Positions 29,734 through 39,068 of a stretch of DNA of 64,000 bases are shown piece after piece; the first letter of the stretch is position 1, and every line of letters starts with the position of its first letter. The notes under the pieces are model-generated. The model saw only the letters and a list, made by a program, of their open reading frames with translations, searched no databases and had not been told where the DNA came from. Position numbers and translations under genes: made by a program. Source of the stretch: Pedobacter rhodius (GTDB lineage Bacteria > Bacteroidota > Bacteroidia > Sphingobacteriales > Sphingobacteriaceae); assembly GCF_027213645.1 (NCBI RefSeq), contig NZ_JAPWGL010000002.1, positions 124,001-188,000 on the forward strand, given 5' to 3'.

Positions 29734-30225
29734 CATTTCAAGTGTTTCCTTTATCTTTTCATAACTAATCTGCTCATCTGGTTCGATTAGTATGCCCTTC
29801 ACCCCTGCACCATTCGCGGCTTCAACATCACGGGGTTTATCACCTATCATAATTGATAAAGCAGGATCGATCTCATACATATCAATTGCATCTAAAATCA
29901 TTCCCGATTTTGGTTTACGGCATTTGCATTCGCCACCTACTGTAGGGTGATGCGGACAATAATAAAACCCGGCGATATCAGCGCCTTGAGCAAGAAAAGC
30001 GTTTCTCAACAGCTGGTGCATAATGGCCAGTTCCTGTTCAGTATATCGCTTTAATGCAATTCCACCCTGATTTGTGATTACAATCAACAGGTAGCCCTCA
30101 TCATAGAGCTTTTTTAATACAGGAATTTGATAGTCCAGGATTTTAAAATCTTCAACACGACAGATGTAATCATATATTTCGTGATTCAAAACGCCATCAC
30201 GATCGAGAAAAATAGCTTTATTCAT
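29731..30225 (-). CDS. HAD-IIIA phosphatase, GmhB-like
   Basis: A 164-residue HAD phosphatase resembling D-glycero-D-manno-heptose 1,7-bisphosphate 7-phosphatase of the lipopolysaccharide heptose pathway. Catalytic motif I is FLDRDGVLN (residues 5-13), motif II is VITNQGGI, the zinc loop is CPHHPTVGGECKCRKP with Cys and His ligands, and motif IV is MIGDKPRDVEAA. The protein is a little shorter than E. coli GmhB. A histidinol-phosphatase role is a less likely alternative. The stop codon lies inside the adjacent repeat. Confidence 0.85.
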   Translation of the reverse strand: MNKAIFLDRDGVLNHEIYDYICRVEDFKILDYQIPVLKKLYDEGYLLIVITNQGGIALKRYTEQELAIMHQLLRNAFLAQGADIAGFYYCPHHPTVGGECKCRKPKSGMILDAIDMYEIDPALSIMIGDKPRDVEAANGAGVKGILIEPDEQISYEKIKETLEM

Positions 30226-30533
30226 TTAGGAATTAGGAGTTTGAAAACAATAATTTACTGTTTTCCATTTAAAAATTAATTATCCAAAATAACTCAAAAT
30301 TAATGGCAAAGGAAAACTTAAATCATCAACCTTTCAAGAAGCTGTCTGAATTTCTTATTTTAAAAAAATGCAGTTCCACACATAAGCGCAGATTTTGTAT
30401 ATGCTTTTGTAAATTCGATTTAGTTCTTATATAAAAATATTTAAAAAGAATAATGCAAAAATTAAAGTTCCATTGATCAGCCACACTGCGGCCGGGATGA
30501 CGGTAAGGATACCCCGCCATTTCGATAAATCTA

Positions 30534-31862
30534 CTAAAATCTCTTGCCCAATTTGTGTCCGCTAACGGCAAAATACAAAATGAATAAATAGGCGGGTATC
30601 ATAATGACATATGCATTCTGGGCATCCCCCATTTTTTCAGACAACAAACCATAAATCGGGGGAAGTATCGCACCGCCTACAATCGCCATTATCAGTAATG
30701 CTGAACCCATTTTGGTAAACTTGCCTAATCCATCGATAGCCATCGGGAAAATAGCCGGCCACATTACAGAGTTAGAGAAACCCAGTAAAGCAAATATCCA
30801 GACTGCCGGATGTGTAGGTAAATTTAATGCATAACCCAGTACGTTAATCGTGGTAAAATCAGGATTTGATTTAATCAAAATCACCGATACAACCAATACA
30901 ATACTTAACACACAAGAAATTACAAGCGCATTTCTTTGAGAAATAAACCGGGGAATTGAAATAATGCCGACGGTATACCCTAAAAGAAGGCCATAACCCG
31001 TGTAAGTGGCAAAACTTTTTGAAACATCGAGCTTGTAACCCAAATGTGTTCCAAAACCGGCAAATGTATCATAACTGATTACTTCCATCCCTACATAAAA
31101 AAATAAGGCCAATACACCTACAATTAAATGCGGGTAACTGAATACCGTTTTATCTGATTTTCCCGCCGGAAGCGCTTCTAAATCCAATATATCTTCGGTT
31201 TCTTCCACTTCAGGAAGCTGGATAAAAAACAACAGCACACCTACCAGGGCAAAAGATGCCGCGATAAAAATATAAGGCATTACTACTTTTTGAGCAAGCT
31301 CATCTAAAGCTAAATTCTTCGCCGCTTCGTTCATGGTTTTTAAACTCGCTTCAAAGGCGTCACTATCTTTAAGTATAATGCTTCCTAAGGCATAAACGGC
31401 CATAATACCGGCAATTTTATTGCATATCCCTAAAATACTTATGCGCTTCGCGGCACTTTCTTTAGGGCCGATTGCAGCCGCATACGGATTGGAAGCCGTT
31501 TGAAGTAAGGCCAGTCCGCTTCCGATAACAAACAAACCTATCAGGAAGGTTGGAAAACTCCGCGAATAGGCCGCAGGAATAAAAATTGCGGCTCCAATGG
31601 CCATGGCAAATAAACCAACAGACATGCCCTTTTTAAAGCCTGTAAACTTTAATACAAACGATGAGGGGATAGACATTACAAAATATGCCGCAAAAAATGC
31701 TGATGCAACGTAATAGGATTCGGTGCTTGTAAGCTGACAAGCAATTTTTAAATAAGGAATAAGCTGACTGTTTGCCCAGGTTATAAATCCAAAAATGAAA
31801 AATAAAACGCCTATAACGAATAGGGCAAAACCGTAATTTTGTTCTTGTTTAGTAGTCGACAT
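30534..31862 (-). CDS. Sugar MFS transporter, FucP/GluP family
   Basis: A 442-residue major facilitator with twelve predicted membrane segments. The first motif (FIFGFITWANSQLIPYLK) and GLALLQTASNPYAAAIGP match the FucP group, proton-linked importers of L-fucose, glucose or galactose. A loop with an acidic stretch (PEVEETEDILDLEALP) lies between helices 6 and 7. The GH95 fucosidase gene upstream on the same strand suggests fucose as substrate, but the genes are 800 bases apart. No regulator is adjacent. Confidence 0.9.
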   Translation of the reverse strand: MSTTKQEQNYGFALFVIGVLFFIFGFITWANSQLIPYLKIACQLTSTESYYVASAFFAAYFVMSIPSSFVLKFTGFKKGMSVGLFAMAIGAAIFIPAAYSRSFPTFLIGLFVIGSGLALLQTASNPYAAAIGPKESAAKRISILGICNKIAGIMAVYALGSIILKDSDAFEASLKTMNEAAKNLALDELAQKVVMPYIFIAASFALVGVLLFFIQLPEVEETEDILDLEALPAGKSDKTVFSYPHLIVGVLALFFYVGMEVISYDTFAGFGTHLGYKLDVSKSFATYTGYGLLLGYTVGIISIPRFISQRNALVISCVLSIVLVVSVILIKSNPDFTTINVLGYALNLPTHPAVWIFALLGFSNSVMWPAIFPMAIDGLGKFTKMGSALLIMAIVGGAILPPIYGLLSEKMGDAQNAYVIMIPAYLFILYFAVSGHKLGKRF

Positions 31863-32680
31863 GAAATGTTTGGTTTGATTTTTCGGCCAAACTAAACAAA
31901 TAATTTCTGTTTTCGGGCATCAAACGTTTGCGTAATTTAAATTTTAACAGATTTTTATGAACAAATGCTAAAGAAAAAGCTCTGTTTGGAATAAAATAAG
32001 CAAAATTCAATATGTTTCAGCCTGTATATTTCTATCTATAAATTAATCCTCTACTCTTTACAGCAGGAATTATTACAAAAGGCCATATTTAGCCATCTTT
32101 TATAATTAATGATTTATAATGCGAGTCATTATAGCTTCCCGAATTATATTTTTAATTCATAATTTTTAGAAACTGCCTAAATTTATTTAACACCTTATAC
32201 AAGTTAGTCTGAGGGATAATTTATTTCATAAAAATCAATATAAATGACGTTTGCTATTTGCAGTCCCTCTTTTAAAGAGGTGTCCGCAGGACGGGCTTTT
32301 TTATTTGTCTTGGCCGGACAGGCTTTTTTCTTTTGGCAACAAAAGAAACAAAATTGCCGGCTGAAAATTTTTGTATTTAAGGTTGTGCTCTGGCTTGGAT
32401 AGTACATCCCCAAAAATTTGTTAGGCCGGTTTAAAGCAAAACGGAGAAACAGTACTTTGGCCTTATAAAACGCAAACACACGTAATCCATAACTTAATGT
32501 ATATCAGCAATTTAATAAATAACATCAATAGTAGCTTGTCGAAGACCTTTTCCATACAGCATTTCGACAGGCTCAACGCAACAACATGTATAAATTATGA
32601 ATGAAATTCAGACATGCTCTTATTAAATAACCGGATTCATTTTATTTCGAAACCTAAGAAACTATTTAAAATTACAACAT
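31863..32680. other. 818-base gap without a supported gene
   Basis: The gap between the transporter and the fucosidase genes is AT-rich. It holds short palindromic elements, CTCTTTTAAAGAG near 32266 and a GCTTGTCGAA...TTCGACAGGC pair near 32534-32573. Two copies of GGACnGGCTTTTTT occur at about 32290-32330. A minus-strand reading of 91 codons here has no protein-like features. Confidence 0.5.
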
Positions 32681-35116
32681 CTAACCTATTGTATACTTTT
32701 GATTTTTAAGCATTGAGCATTTAACAACTCCTGAAGAATTCATGGCATTTACGATTACCTTCCCTTTAGCATCCAGTATTCTTAAACCCTTAGGAAGAAA
32801 AATAAAGCAGGGGCTACTATTTACAGGATTTACAATGGTTGCCTTTTCCAGGGCACCGTTTTGCCACTTCATATCAATCACAAAACCGCCTCTTGCACAA
32901 ACACCATTCAGGCTTCCGGCCTGCCAATCCTTATTGTCTGGTAATGCTGGCAAAAACCGGATGACATTATTTTTTCCATGGCTTTGCAGTAACATTTCCG
33001 TAATTCCGGCCGTACCACCAAAATTACCATCGATTTGAAAAGGTGGATGGGCACAAAATAAATTTGGGTAAGTGCCCCCACCCTTGCTCATATTTAAAAC
33101 GGAAGAATGAACAGGTTTCAGTAATTCTTTGAGCAATAAAAAAGCATGATTACCATCGCCCAGCCTTGCCCAGAAGTTAATTTTCCAGGCCTTGCTCCAA
33201 CCGGTGCCATCATCTCCCCGCTGGTTTAAAGTAACGCCAGCTGCTGCCGCCAGTTCTTTAGTATCCCAGGGTGTAATTTCATCATAGGGATACAAGCCAA
33301 ATAAATGCGATACGTGGCGGTGTTTAGGTTCCGCATCTTTCCAGTCCTCGAGCCACTCATTTACATCACCTTTCGTCCCGATTTGATTCGGTGCCAGTTT
33401 TGGAATTATACCGGTTAATTCATTTCTGAAATCGGCGTCTGTATTTAAAATTTTCGCCGCGGCTGCAGTAGCATTAAAAACCGAACGGCAGATTTGCATA
33501 TCCATTGTCGGCCCCATCGCCGTCTGTCCTTTAAATCCATCGGGCATGATGTAGGTATTCTCCGGTGAATTGGAAGGCGAAACCACGAGCCAGTTGTGCT
33601 TCGGTTCCTCTACCAGTACAGATTTCAGAAACAATGCCGAACCCTTTAAAACCGGGTAATATTTTTTTAAAAAATTAATATCTTTTGTATACAGGTAATG
33701 CTCCCAGATGTGGGTAGACAGCCATGCCCCGCCTGTTAAAGTAGAACCCCATTCCGCACCTTCGCCGGGCGAAGTATATAACCAGGGGTTAGCAATAACA
33801 TGCGCAACCCAGCCACCGGCATTGTAATAAGCTTTTGCCGTTTTAGCCCCATTTGGGACCAGGTTTTTTGTAAACTGGAAAAGCGGCTGCGTTAATGATG
33901 AAAGGTTCGTGGCTTCGGCCGGCCAGTAATTCATCTGCAGGTTAATGTTTAAATGATAATCACCATTCCAGGGCGTTTGGTATTCGGTTGCCCAAAGCCC
34001 CTGCAAATTGGCAGGCATCAGGCCCGGCCTTGAAGATGATATTAACAGGTAGCGGCCAAAATTAAAATAAAGTGCAGGCAGTGCCGAATCACTTTTACCT
34101 TTTTGATATTGCTCAAGCCGTTCATCGGTGGTTAAATTTTCATCTGTTGAATTTCCGTTGAAACTTAACCTGCAACGATTAAATAGCGACTGGTATTTCC
34201 GGACATGTTCCGCAAAAGAGCGGTTTTCGGTTTTTGCCAAAGCCTTCGCTATTTTGAGTTTACACGCAGGCAAAATAGCTGCAGCCGTTAATTTTGCCTG
34301 AACAGGATCGTAATTGGTTTCCGTATTTAAAATCAATTCACATGTTGTCGCATTTTCAACAACCAGGTTATTCCCTTCTACCCTGATGCGCCCATCCGTT
34401 ACCCTGGGTTTAACTAAGGTTATAAATTTCATGCCCTTGCCACTTCCGGCCGGCAACTGCCCTTCCATAACCAGGTAGCCTTGTTGAACGGTAACCAATG
34501 CATTTTCCTTTCTAAAGAGGGAAATGGTAAAGTTGAGACGGCCTTTACGACTGGCGGAAAATTGTATGCGGCTTACGTCTGCGTTAAAATCTGTATAAAC
34601 CTTTTCATTGTACGTAACACCCTTGCGTGTAAACTGCGTTTCTGAAACAGCCTTTTCGACATCCAGTGTCCGTTTGTAATCCGAAACCCTACCCAGCGTA
34701 TCTTTCCATTGAATAAACAAATCGCCTGCGGTTTGATAAGAACCATACAAGGTATTTGCGGCGCTACCATAATGAGAACCGTCATCTTTCGAAACAAAAT
34801 TCTTTTGCAGAAGTGCTTGTGCTTCTTTGTTTTTACCGTCGAGCAAAAGCTGTTGTATTGGTTTCAGATAGCGGTATGCACTATCTCTGTTCGCGTCTTG
34901 CGGTCCGCCAGACCATAAAGTTATCTCGTTTAGCGCAATTCTTTCTTTGGTAGTCCCTCCATAAACCAGCGCCCCCAAGCGGCCGTTTCCAAGCGGCAAA
35001 GATTCCTCAAACCTTGCGGCCGGCTGATTAAACCTGATGGTAAGGGCCGATTTTTGGGCATATACAACGGAAAAAGAAGCAATATAAATCAGTAAAAATA
35101 AACTCAGTTTGTGCAT
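32681..35116 (-). CDS. GH95 alpha-L-fucosidase
   Basis: An exported glycoside hydrolase of about 811 residues that releases L-fucose from glycans. The start at 35116 opens a signal peptide (MHKLSLFLLIYIASFSVVYAQ); an upstream reading would add 11 residues. Motifs are ESLPLGNGRLGALVYGG and IALNEITLWSGGP near the N-terminus. Then come the catalytic-site NLNINLQMNYWPAEA Asn pair, VVSPSNSPENTYIM with the acid Glu, and FQIDGNFGGTAGITEMLLQSH with the Asp. All three matched families of residues appear intact. The product is probably periplasmic or surface, with the FucP-type transporter as its partner. Confidence 0.92.
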   Translation of the reverse strand: MHKLSLFLLIYIASFSVVYAQKSALTIRFNQPAARFEESLPLGNGRLGALVYGGTTKERIALNEITLWSGGPQDANRDSAYRYLKPIQQLLLDGKNKEAQALLQKNFVSKDDGSHYGSAANTLYGSYQTAGDLFIQWKDTLGRVSDYKRTLDVEKAVSETQFTRKGVTYNEKVYTDFNADVSRIQFSASRKGRLNFTISLFRKENALVTVQQGYLVMEGQLPAGSGKGMKFITLVKPRVTDGRIRVEGNNLVVENATTCELILNTETNYDPVQAKLTAAAILPACKLKIAKALAKTENRSFAEHVRKYQSLFNRCRLSFNGNSTDENLTTDERLEQYQKGKSDSALPALYFNFGRYLLISSSRPGLMPANLQGLWATEYQTPWNGDYHLNINLQMNYWPAEATNLSSLTQPLFQFTKNLVPNGAKTAKAYYNAGGWVAHVIANPWLYTSPGEGAEWGSTLTGGAWLSTHIWEHYLYTKDINFLKKYYPVLKGSALFLKSVLVEEPKHNWLVVSPSNSPENTYIMPDGFKGQTAMGPTMDMQICRSVFNATAAAAKILNTDADFRNELTGIIPKLAPNQIGTKGDVNEWLEDWKDAEPKHRHVSHLFGLYPYDEITPWDTKELAAAAGVTLNQRGDDGTGWSKAWKINFWARLGDGNHAFLLLKELLKPVHSSVLNMSKGGGTYPNLFCAHPPFQIDGNFGGTAGITEMLLQSHGKNNVIRFLPALPDNKDWQAGSLNGVCARGGFVIDMKWQNGALEKATIVNPVNSSPCFIFLPKGLRILDAKGKVIVNAMNSSGVVKCSMLKNQKYTIG

Positions 35117-35224
35117 GGCAGGGTAGATATAATTTTTTAAAAATATCAATTTAGTTCAAAAAACAGAAGACAAATAATTAATCGACCTATAAATCAATAA
35201 AGTAGCTCATTTCCTGATTTTTTA

Positions 35225-35256
35225 TTTGCACGAAATACAGCAGAATCCTATATTTG
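35225..35256 (+). promoter_or_regulatory. tRNA-Lys promoter
   Basis: TTTG (35225-35228) and TATATTTG (35249-35256) are separated by 20 bases, the spacing of the Bacteroidota -33/-7 promoter. The tRNA starts 41 bases further on. Confidence 0.7.
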
Positions 35257-35297
35257 CACCACTTTAAAGGAAACGGTTTACCTGTTTCAGTTAAATT

Positions 35298-35370
35298 GAT
35301 TCCGTAGCTCAGCTGGTAGAGCATTACACTTTTAATGTAGTGGTCCTGGGTTCGAATCCCAGCGGGATCA
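35298..35370 (+). tRNA. tRNA-Lys (anticodon UUU)
   Basis: A 73-base cloverleaf: acceptor GATTCCG/CGGGATC (one G-T pair), D arm GCTC...GAGC, anticodon stem TTACA/TGTAG with loop CTTTTAA (anticodon TTT), T arm CTGGG-TTCGAAT-CCCAG, and discriminator A. CCA is not encoded. It is the first element before the repeat-rich accessory stretch. Confidence 0.97.
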
Positions 35371-35374
35371 CAGA

Positions 35375-35405
35375 AATCCTCCAACGAAAGTTGGGGGATT
35401 TTTTG
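35375..35405 (+). terminator. Terminator after tRNA-Lys
   Basis: Arms AATCCTCCAAC and GTTGGGGGATT (one mismatch) with a GAAA loop, followed by five T residues, 5 bases after the tRNA. Confidence 0.85.
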
Positions 35406-35413
35406 TTTATTAT

Positions 35414-35429
35414 CCGCTGGGATTCGAAC
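35414..35429 (-). repeat. Inverted copy of the tRNA-Lys 3' segment
   Basis: CCGCTGGGATTCGAAC is the exact reverse complement of tRNA positions 35350-35365 (T arm and acceptor start). A further T-arm-like CAGGTTCGAAC follows at about 35442-35452. It may be a relic of an integration or inversion event at the tRNA. Confidence 0.75.
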
Positions 35430-35523
35430 AGAAGCGCTGGCCCAGGTTCGAACTTTTCTCTTGAGCGGGTTTGTGTTCGGGATAAGCGAGCGAAAAATCC
35501 TCCCTCTGGCGCAAGCGTCTCCC

Positions 35524-35653
35524 CCCTCTGGCGCAAGCGTCTCGCTTGTGACTAATCATATATTCGAAAAACTAATTAATCGAATTTCGATTAGCCTTTA
35601 AAATTTGAACCCTATTACGATGTGAGCATAGACGGGACGCTTGTGCTAGATGG
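35524..35653 (+). repeat. 130-bp palindromic repeat, copy A1
   Basis: First copy of the repeat family. The left arm is GCGCAAGCGTCTCGCTTGTG; the right arm, normally CACAAGCGGGACGCTTGCGC, is degenerate here (TAGACGGGACGCTTGTGC). The central AT-rich part (TTCGAAAAACTAATTAATCG) and TTTAAAATTTGAACCCTATT are kept. A stray duplicate of the left 19 bases lies just upstream at 35502-35520. No other gene lies in the gap from the tRNA to 35698. Confidence 0.9.
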
Positions 35654-35697
35654 GAAGAGACTACCTTTTCAGATAATCTCATAAAAAGGATATACTT

Positions 35698-36075
35698 TTA
35701 ATTAATGGTTTTTTCATGTGATTCCTTCAATATAAAATCTACCACTACTGAATCACCATTTACCAAGTTAATATCGCGAGTAGACCTCATTAGATAGCCA
35801 ATATAGCTAGCTCTTAGGATGTGATGCCCCTCCTTAAGCTTAATTCGGTATCTGCCCTTGTCATCAGTTGTTGTTAAAAGGATTGTATCTCTGGTTTTTA
35901 TAGGTACACCTGGCAGAGTTCTATTATTTTTATTTGTATCATAAACGGTTCCGGTAACAATAACGTTGTTATTTTTCGTTTTAAAAGTTGTTTTGGTATA
36001 GCTACCAGTACGGTTTAAAGAAGCGCAGCTCACTAGAGCAGCAAATACAAATAATATGCTTAATATATGTTTCAT
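35698..36075 (-). CDS. Carboxypeptidase-regulatory-like lipoprotein, copy 1
   Basis: A 125-residue protein from the start at 36075 (MKHILSILFVFAALVSC), with a lipobox ending VSC, so Cys17 would be lipidated. The body is one CarboxypepD_reg-like beta-sandwich: VIVTGTVYD, TLPGVPIKTRDTILLTTTDDKGRYRI, then HHILRASYIGY. The same domain begins many Bacteroidota outer-membrane receptors, but here it stands alone. It is 120/125 identical by hand alignment to the product at 55880-56257. Longer readings upstream start in repeat sequence and are not preferred. Confidence 0.8.
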   Translation of the reverse strand: MKHILSILFVFAALVSCASLNRTGSYTKTTFKTKNNNVIVTGTVYDTNKNNRTLPGVPIKTRDTILLTTTDDKGRYRIKLKEGHHILRASYIGYLMRSTRDINLVNGDSVVVDFILKESHEKTIN

Positions 36076-36097
36076 AATATTTTTATAATTTAACATA

Positions 36098-36172
36098 CCC
36101 CTTTGGCGCAAGCATCTCGCTTGTGAATAATAATATATTCGAAAAACTAATTAATCAATTGAATATTAATTA
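36098..36172 (+). repeat. 130-bp repeat, copy A2 (left half only)
   Basis: The left arm (GGCGCAAGCATCTCGCTTGTG, one change) and the central TTCGAAAAACTAATTAATC are present. The right half has decayed and the right arm is missing. A related fragment (ACTTGCGCCATCG) lies at about 36296-36308. The remaining gap to 36442 holds no gene I can support. Confidence 0.8.
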
Positions 36173-36442
36173 ACATTTAAAACCCAAATAATCTGTTGTA
36201 TCAACGTAAGAAATTACAAAGTACATAACAAATAGGCTCACCTCAAGAAAAAATTAAGGATTAAATTATAAGCTATCTATAGCAAAAGCGGACACTTGCG
36301 CCATCGTTTTTGAACTTTCCGGCTTAGGCCAGATAAATATTCAAACACTTTAATTAAAAGTTTTTAGTTGACATATATTATTATGGTTAAAATATCCAAA
36401 TCCAGTAAACTTTTGGTTATTTATTAGCCCAACATCATTGTA

Positions 36443-37408
36443 CTACTTTTTAAGCCTGAATAAATTTCTTAATAACAAACTAATTGAGCCTGTTGCAGGG
36501 CTCGTGGTATTATTGAAAACATATTGAGTTTTGTTTGCCTTTAAGTAATTCAGTTGTTCACCATTATAGCTTGGTTTAATTCGTTCACCGGTCGCAATGT
36601 TAGTCAACTTATTTCTTAGGTTCAATTCGTCTGTAACCATGTTGCTAAGCATCGGCGTATAATAATAACAATCCTTGAAAAAATAATGTGTTACCTGCGA
36701 CCATCTGGTAGACGCATCATTCAAAACTGGAGAACCTCCATGTAAAATATTACTTGACCAAATTAATGCATCTCCCTTTTTAGCATGAAATATTTTTTTC
36801 TCTATCGGACTTACTTTAACAATTTCTTCAATAAAATCCTCGTAATCGATATAATCATTATATGATGTGCTTTTTGAACTTTCTTTAATTTGAGAAAAAT
36901 TATATTCGGGTAGTCGATGGGAACCCGGATAGTAAAAGAGTGGGCCGTTTTCATTTGTAACATCTTCGAGCGCGACCCAAACGCCACACATAAATTTAGC
37001 AGGAAGTGAGCTAAAATGAATAGTATCTGAATGTGCCCGTTGTTGGCTTCCAAATTTAAAGTTTAGTGTTTGAAACGGCAGCGGCTCCCTTCCGTAAAGC
37101 GTCTCAAGGATTTTTAATATGGGCGGGTAAGATGCCAGTTCTTTGCAGGGATTAGAAACCTTCCAAAGATCTTGCACCCGCTGCTCATTTCGAAAAGTCT
37201 TAATCTTAAAGCCAGGATTGAAGCCTTTTTCCTTTGCTTCTTTTACAACTGAATCAACTAGTTCTTCTGGAAAAAAATTTGGCAAAACGACATAGCCATC
37301 TCTATTATAATCAATTGCAAGCGCTCTTAAAGAGGGTTCAAGTACTTTGGATTCTAGGATTTGATTAAAGAATGGGGATTCAATCCATGGAAAGTTTGAC
37401 CGTATCAT
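36443..37408 (-). CDS. Phytanoyl-CoA dioxygenase family protein
   Basis: A 321-residue non-haem iron, 2-oxoglutarate-dependent oxygenase of the PhyH family, expected to hydroxylate a small molecule or a secondary metabolite. The metal triad is His126 and Asp128 (AHSDTIHF) with His223 (ILHGGSP). Arg235 (STRWSQVTHY) is a likely 2-oxoglutarate ligand. The stretch GVWVALEDVTNENGPLFYYPGSHRLP is the family's signature. No pathway genes are nearby and the substrate is unknown. It lies between repeat copies A2 and B. Confidence 0.87.
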   Translation of the reverse strand: MIRSNFPWIESPFFNQILESKVLEPSLRALAIDYNRDGYVVLPNFFPEELVDSVVKEAKEKGFNPGFKIKTFRNEQRVQDLWKVSNPCKELASYPPILKILETLYGREPLPFQTLNFKFGSQQRAHSDTIHFSSLPAKFMCGVWVALEDVTNENGPLFYYPGSHRLPEYNFSQIKESSKSTSYNDYIDYEDFIEEIVKVSPIEKKIFHAKKGDALIWSSNILHGGSPVLNDASTRWSQVTHYFFKDCYYYTPMLSNMVTDELNLRNKLTNIATGERIKPSYNGEQLNYLKANKTQYVFNNTTSPATGSISLLLRNLFRLKK

Positions 37409-37565
37409 TGTCGAAGTAATTTAAATTAATCATTAGGTAGTTCCAAAGATAGCAACTAATTCTAAAGTTAGTGCGCTAGTTTTATTGTCCATAAGCTGAC
37501 AGCACTAACGCTCGATTTGATTTCAAATCATTAAATAAAATAGTTAACTTAGAAATAAAAAATAT

Positions 37566-38768
37566 ATGAGACCAATAGGCAATTTAGATGTAGTCGATCC
37601 AATAAACGGGTGCTCGGGATGGGGTTTAGATCCTGATACCCCTTATGCAAATATTGCAATACACTTCTATGCGAACGCAGAAGCGGGAACACCCGGCAGT
37701 GTATTTTTAGGTAGCACAACAGCTAACTTGCCGAGGCCCGACGTAAATAGTGCAACTGGTTATCCTGGAAATCATGGATTTAACTGGGTAATGCCGACAT
37801 ATTTTATGACTCCATTCCGCCCAAAAATTTATGCATATGCTATTGATACAAGCGGAAGTGGAATTAATCCATTACTTGGAGGCGCTCCTAAAATCATGCC
37901 TTTTCTAGTAAGAACGATAACTAATAACGCGTCGACTTGGCCGATAACAATTTCTGCGAGTTCAAGATGGGGAAGTGCGATATCTTCACTAAAATGGAAA
38001 AGTCTGGAATTTATTGATGCCATGGACCATGGCCGGCTTCTTCAATCTGCGTGTCAATTCTACGACTACATTAATTCGTGGGGGCCAGAGTGCTACAATC
38101 CTACTGAAGCAGGAAATGATTCTGATGGCGGCGGTGAAGGGAGTAGTACACAAATCATCAGCATGCAGGCAAATGCTAACCAAATGACCACTTCCTGCAA
38201 TATGGCATTTTATTGCCCGCCCGGAAGTACTACAGATGGTTGTTCAAGCGGGCCGATCAATACTACTGTTTTATCTGGTTTCACATTTTCAAAGGTTGTC
38301 ACCATTGGAATAAGTGCTGCTGTTTCTAATGCAGAGCGGGTTATTAAATATGATACAACATATCAGGTCCCTAATAATGAAACTCACTTAGGTTACGCTG
38401 TTTTTGAAGCGATTGCTAACTATGTTAATGCCGGAAACTTTACCAGGGTTCTGCTTTATGATAAGTTGAACCATACATATTCACAAGCTTCTCCGACTTC
38501 CACTTTTCAAGGAACTAATAAGCCAGTTATAATTTCTACAACAGACTATAATTGGGCTATTGGATTATATACGCCTTTAGTTAAAGATAATCAGCCATAC
38601 TATGGATATATGGGAGATGGAACTTTCATAAAATCCAATTACGTTCAGCAAATGTCCAATCTAACTGCAGGAGCAAGCTACACCTTTACCGGGTATTTAA
38701 TAATTGGAAATGTATCGGAGGTTATGAATACCTTGGCAGACTTGATAACTGTTTACCCAAATACTTAA
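37566..38768 (+). CDS. Unrecognised 400-residue protein with a GWxxDPDxP domain
   Basis: The first 100 residues (GNLDVVDPINGCSGWGLDPDTPYANIAIHFYA, then NHGFNWVMP) resemble a small beta-sandwich domain seen in bacterial surface and lectin-like proteins. The remaining 300 residues contain a GSGEG-type acidic linker near residue 190 (NDSDGGGEGSS), several cysteines (CYNP, CNMAFYCPPG, CSSG), and a C-terminal half rich in beta strands. No signal peptide is visible. I do not recognise a family for the C-terminal part. It may be secreted by a non-classical route or be a cytoplasmic lectin. Confidence 0.65.
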   Translation: MRPIGNLDVVDPINGCSGWGLDPDTPYANIAIHFYANAEAGTPGSVFLGSTTANLPRPDVNSATGYPGNHGFNWVMPTYFMTPFRPKIYAYAIDTSGSGINPLLGGAPKIMPFLVRTITNNASTWPITISASSRWGSAISSLKWKSLEFIDAMDHGRLLQSACQFYDYINSWGPECYNPTEAGNDSDGGGEGSSTQIISMQANANQMTTSCNMAFYCPPGSTTDGCSSGPINTTVLSGFTFSKVVTIGISAAVSNAERVIKYDTTYQVPNNETHLGYAVFEAIANYVNAGNFTRVLLYDKLNHTYSQASPTSTFQGTNKPVIISTTDYNWAIGLYTPLVKDNQPYYGYMGDGTFIKSNYVQQMSNLTAGASYTFTGYLIIGNVSEVMNTLADLITVYPNT

Positions 38769-38915
38769 TTTCAGTCGGTTAAAAATATTTGTGAGGGGCG
38801 CCTAAACTCCCCTTGCAGATACTTGAGTTCATATTGACGGCCGTGGATAGCTCCTGTATGAATTTATGAAAAATGCAGGGATGCTGCTTGATGGCTATAC
38901 AACTGACATTTGATA

Positions 38916-39068
38916 CCCCGCTGACGCAAGCGTCTCGCTTGTGACTAATATTATATTCGAAAACTAATTAACCGATTATTGACTTTCTTTAAAATCTGAA
39001 CCCTATTACGATGTAAGCACAAGCGAGACGCTTGCGTTAGCGAGCTGCCAGGCTTGCGCCAGATGGGG
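38916..39068 (+). repeat. 130-bp repeat, copy B (extended right end)
   Basis: Left arm ACGCAAGCGTCTCGCTTGTG, centre TTCGAAAACTAATTAACCG, and right arm CACAAGCGAGACGCTTGCGT followed by about 22 extra bases ending in GCGCCAGATGGGG. The extra bases overlap the 3' end of the minus-strand gene at 39037. Confidence 0.9.

Noticed and set aside
30326..30571. 81-codon minus-strand reading overlapping the transporter end
   Set aside because: It overlaps the clearly coding transporter in another frame and has no recognisable pattern.
32204..32479. 91-codon minus-strand reading in the fucosidase-transporter gap
   Set aside because: No protein-like composition and it runs through short palindromic repeats.
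35324..35536. Minus-strand reading over tRNA-Lys and repeat A1
   Set aside because: It crosses a tRNA gene, its terminator and the repeat, so it is a chance reading.
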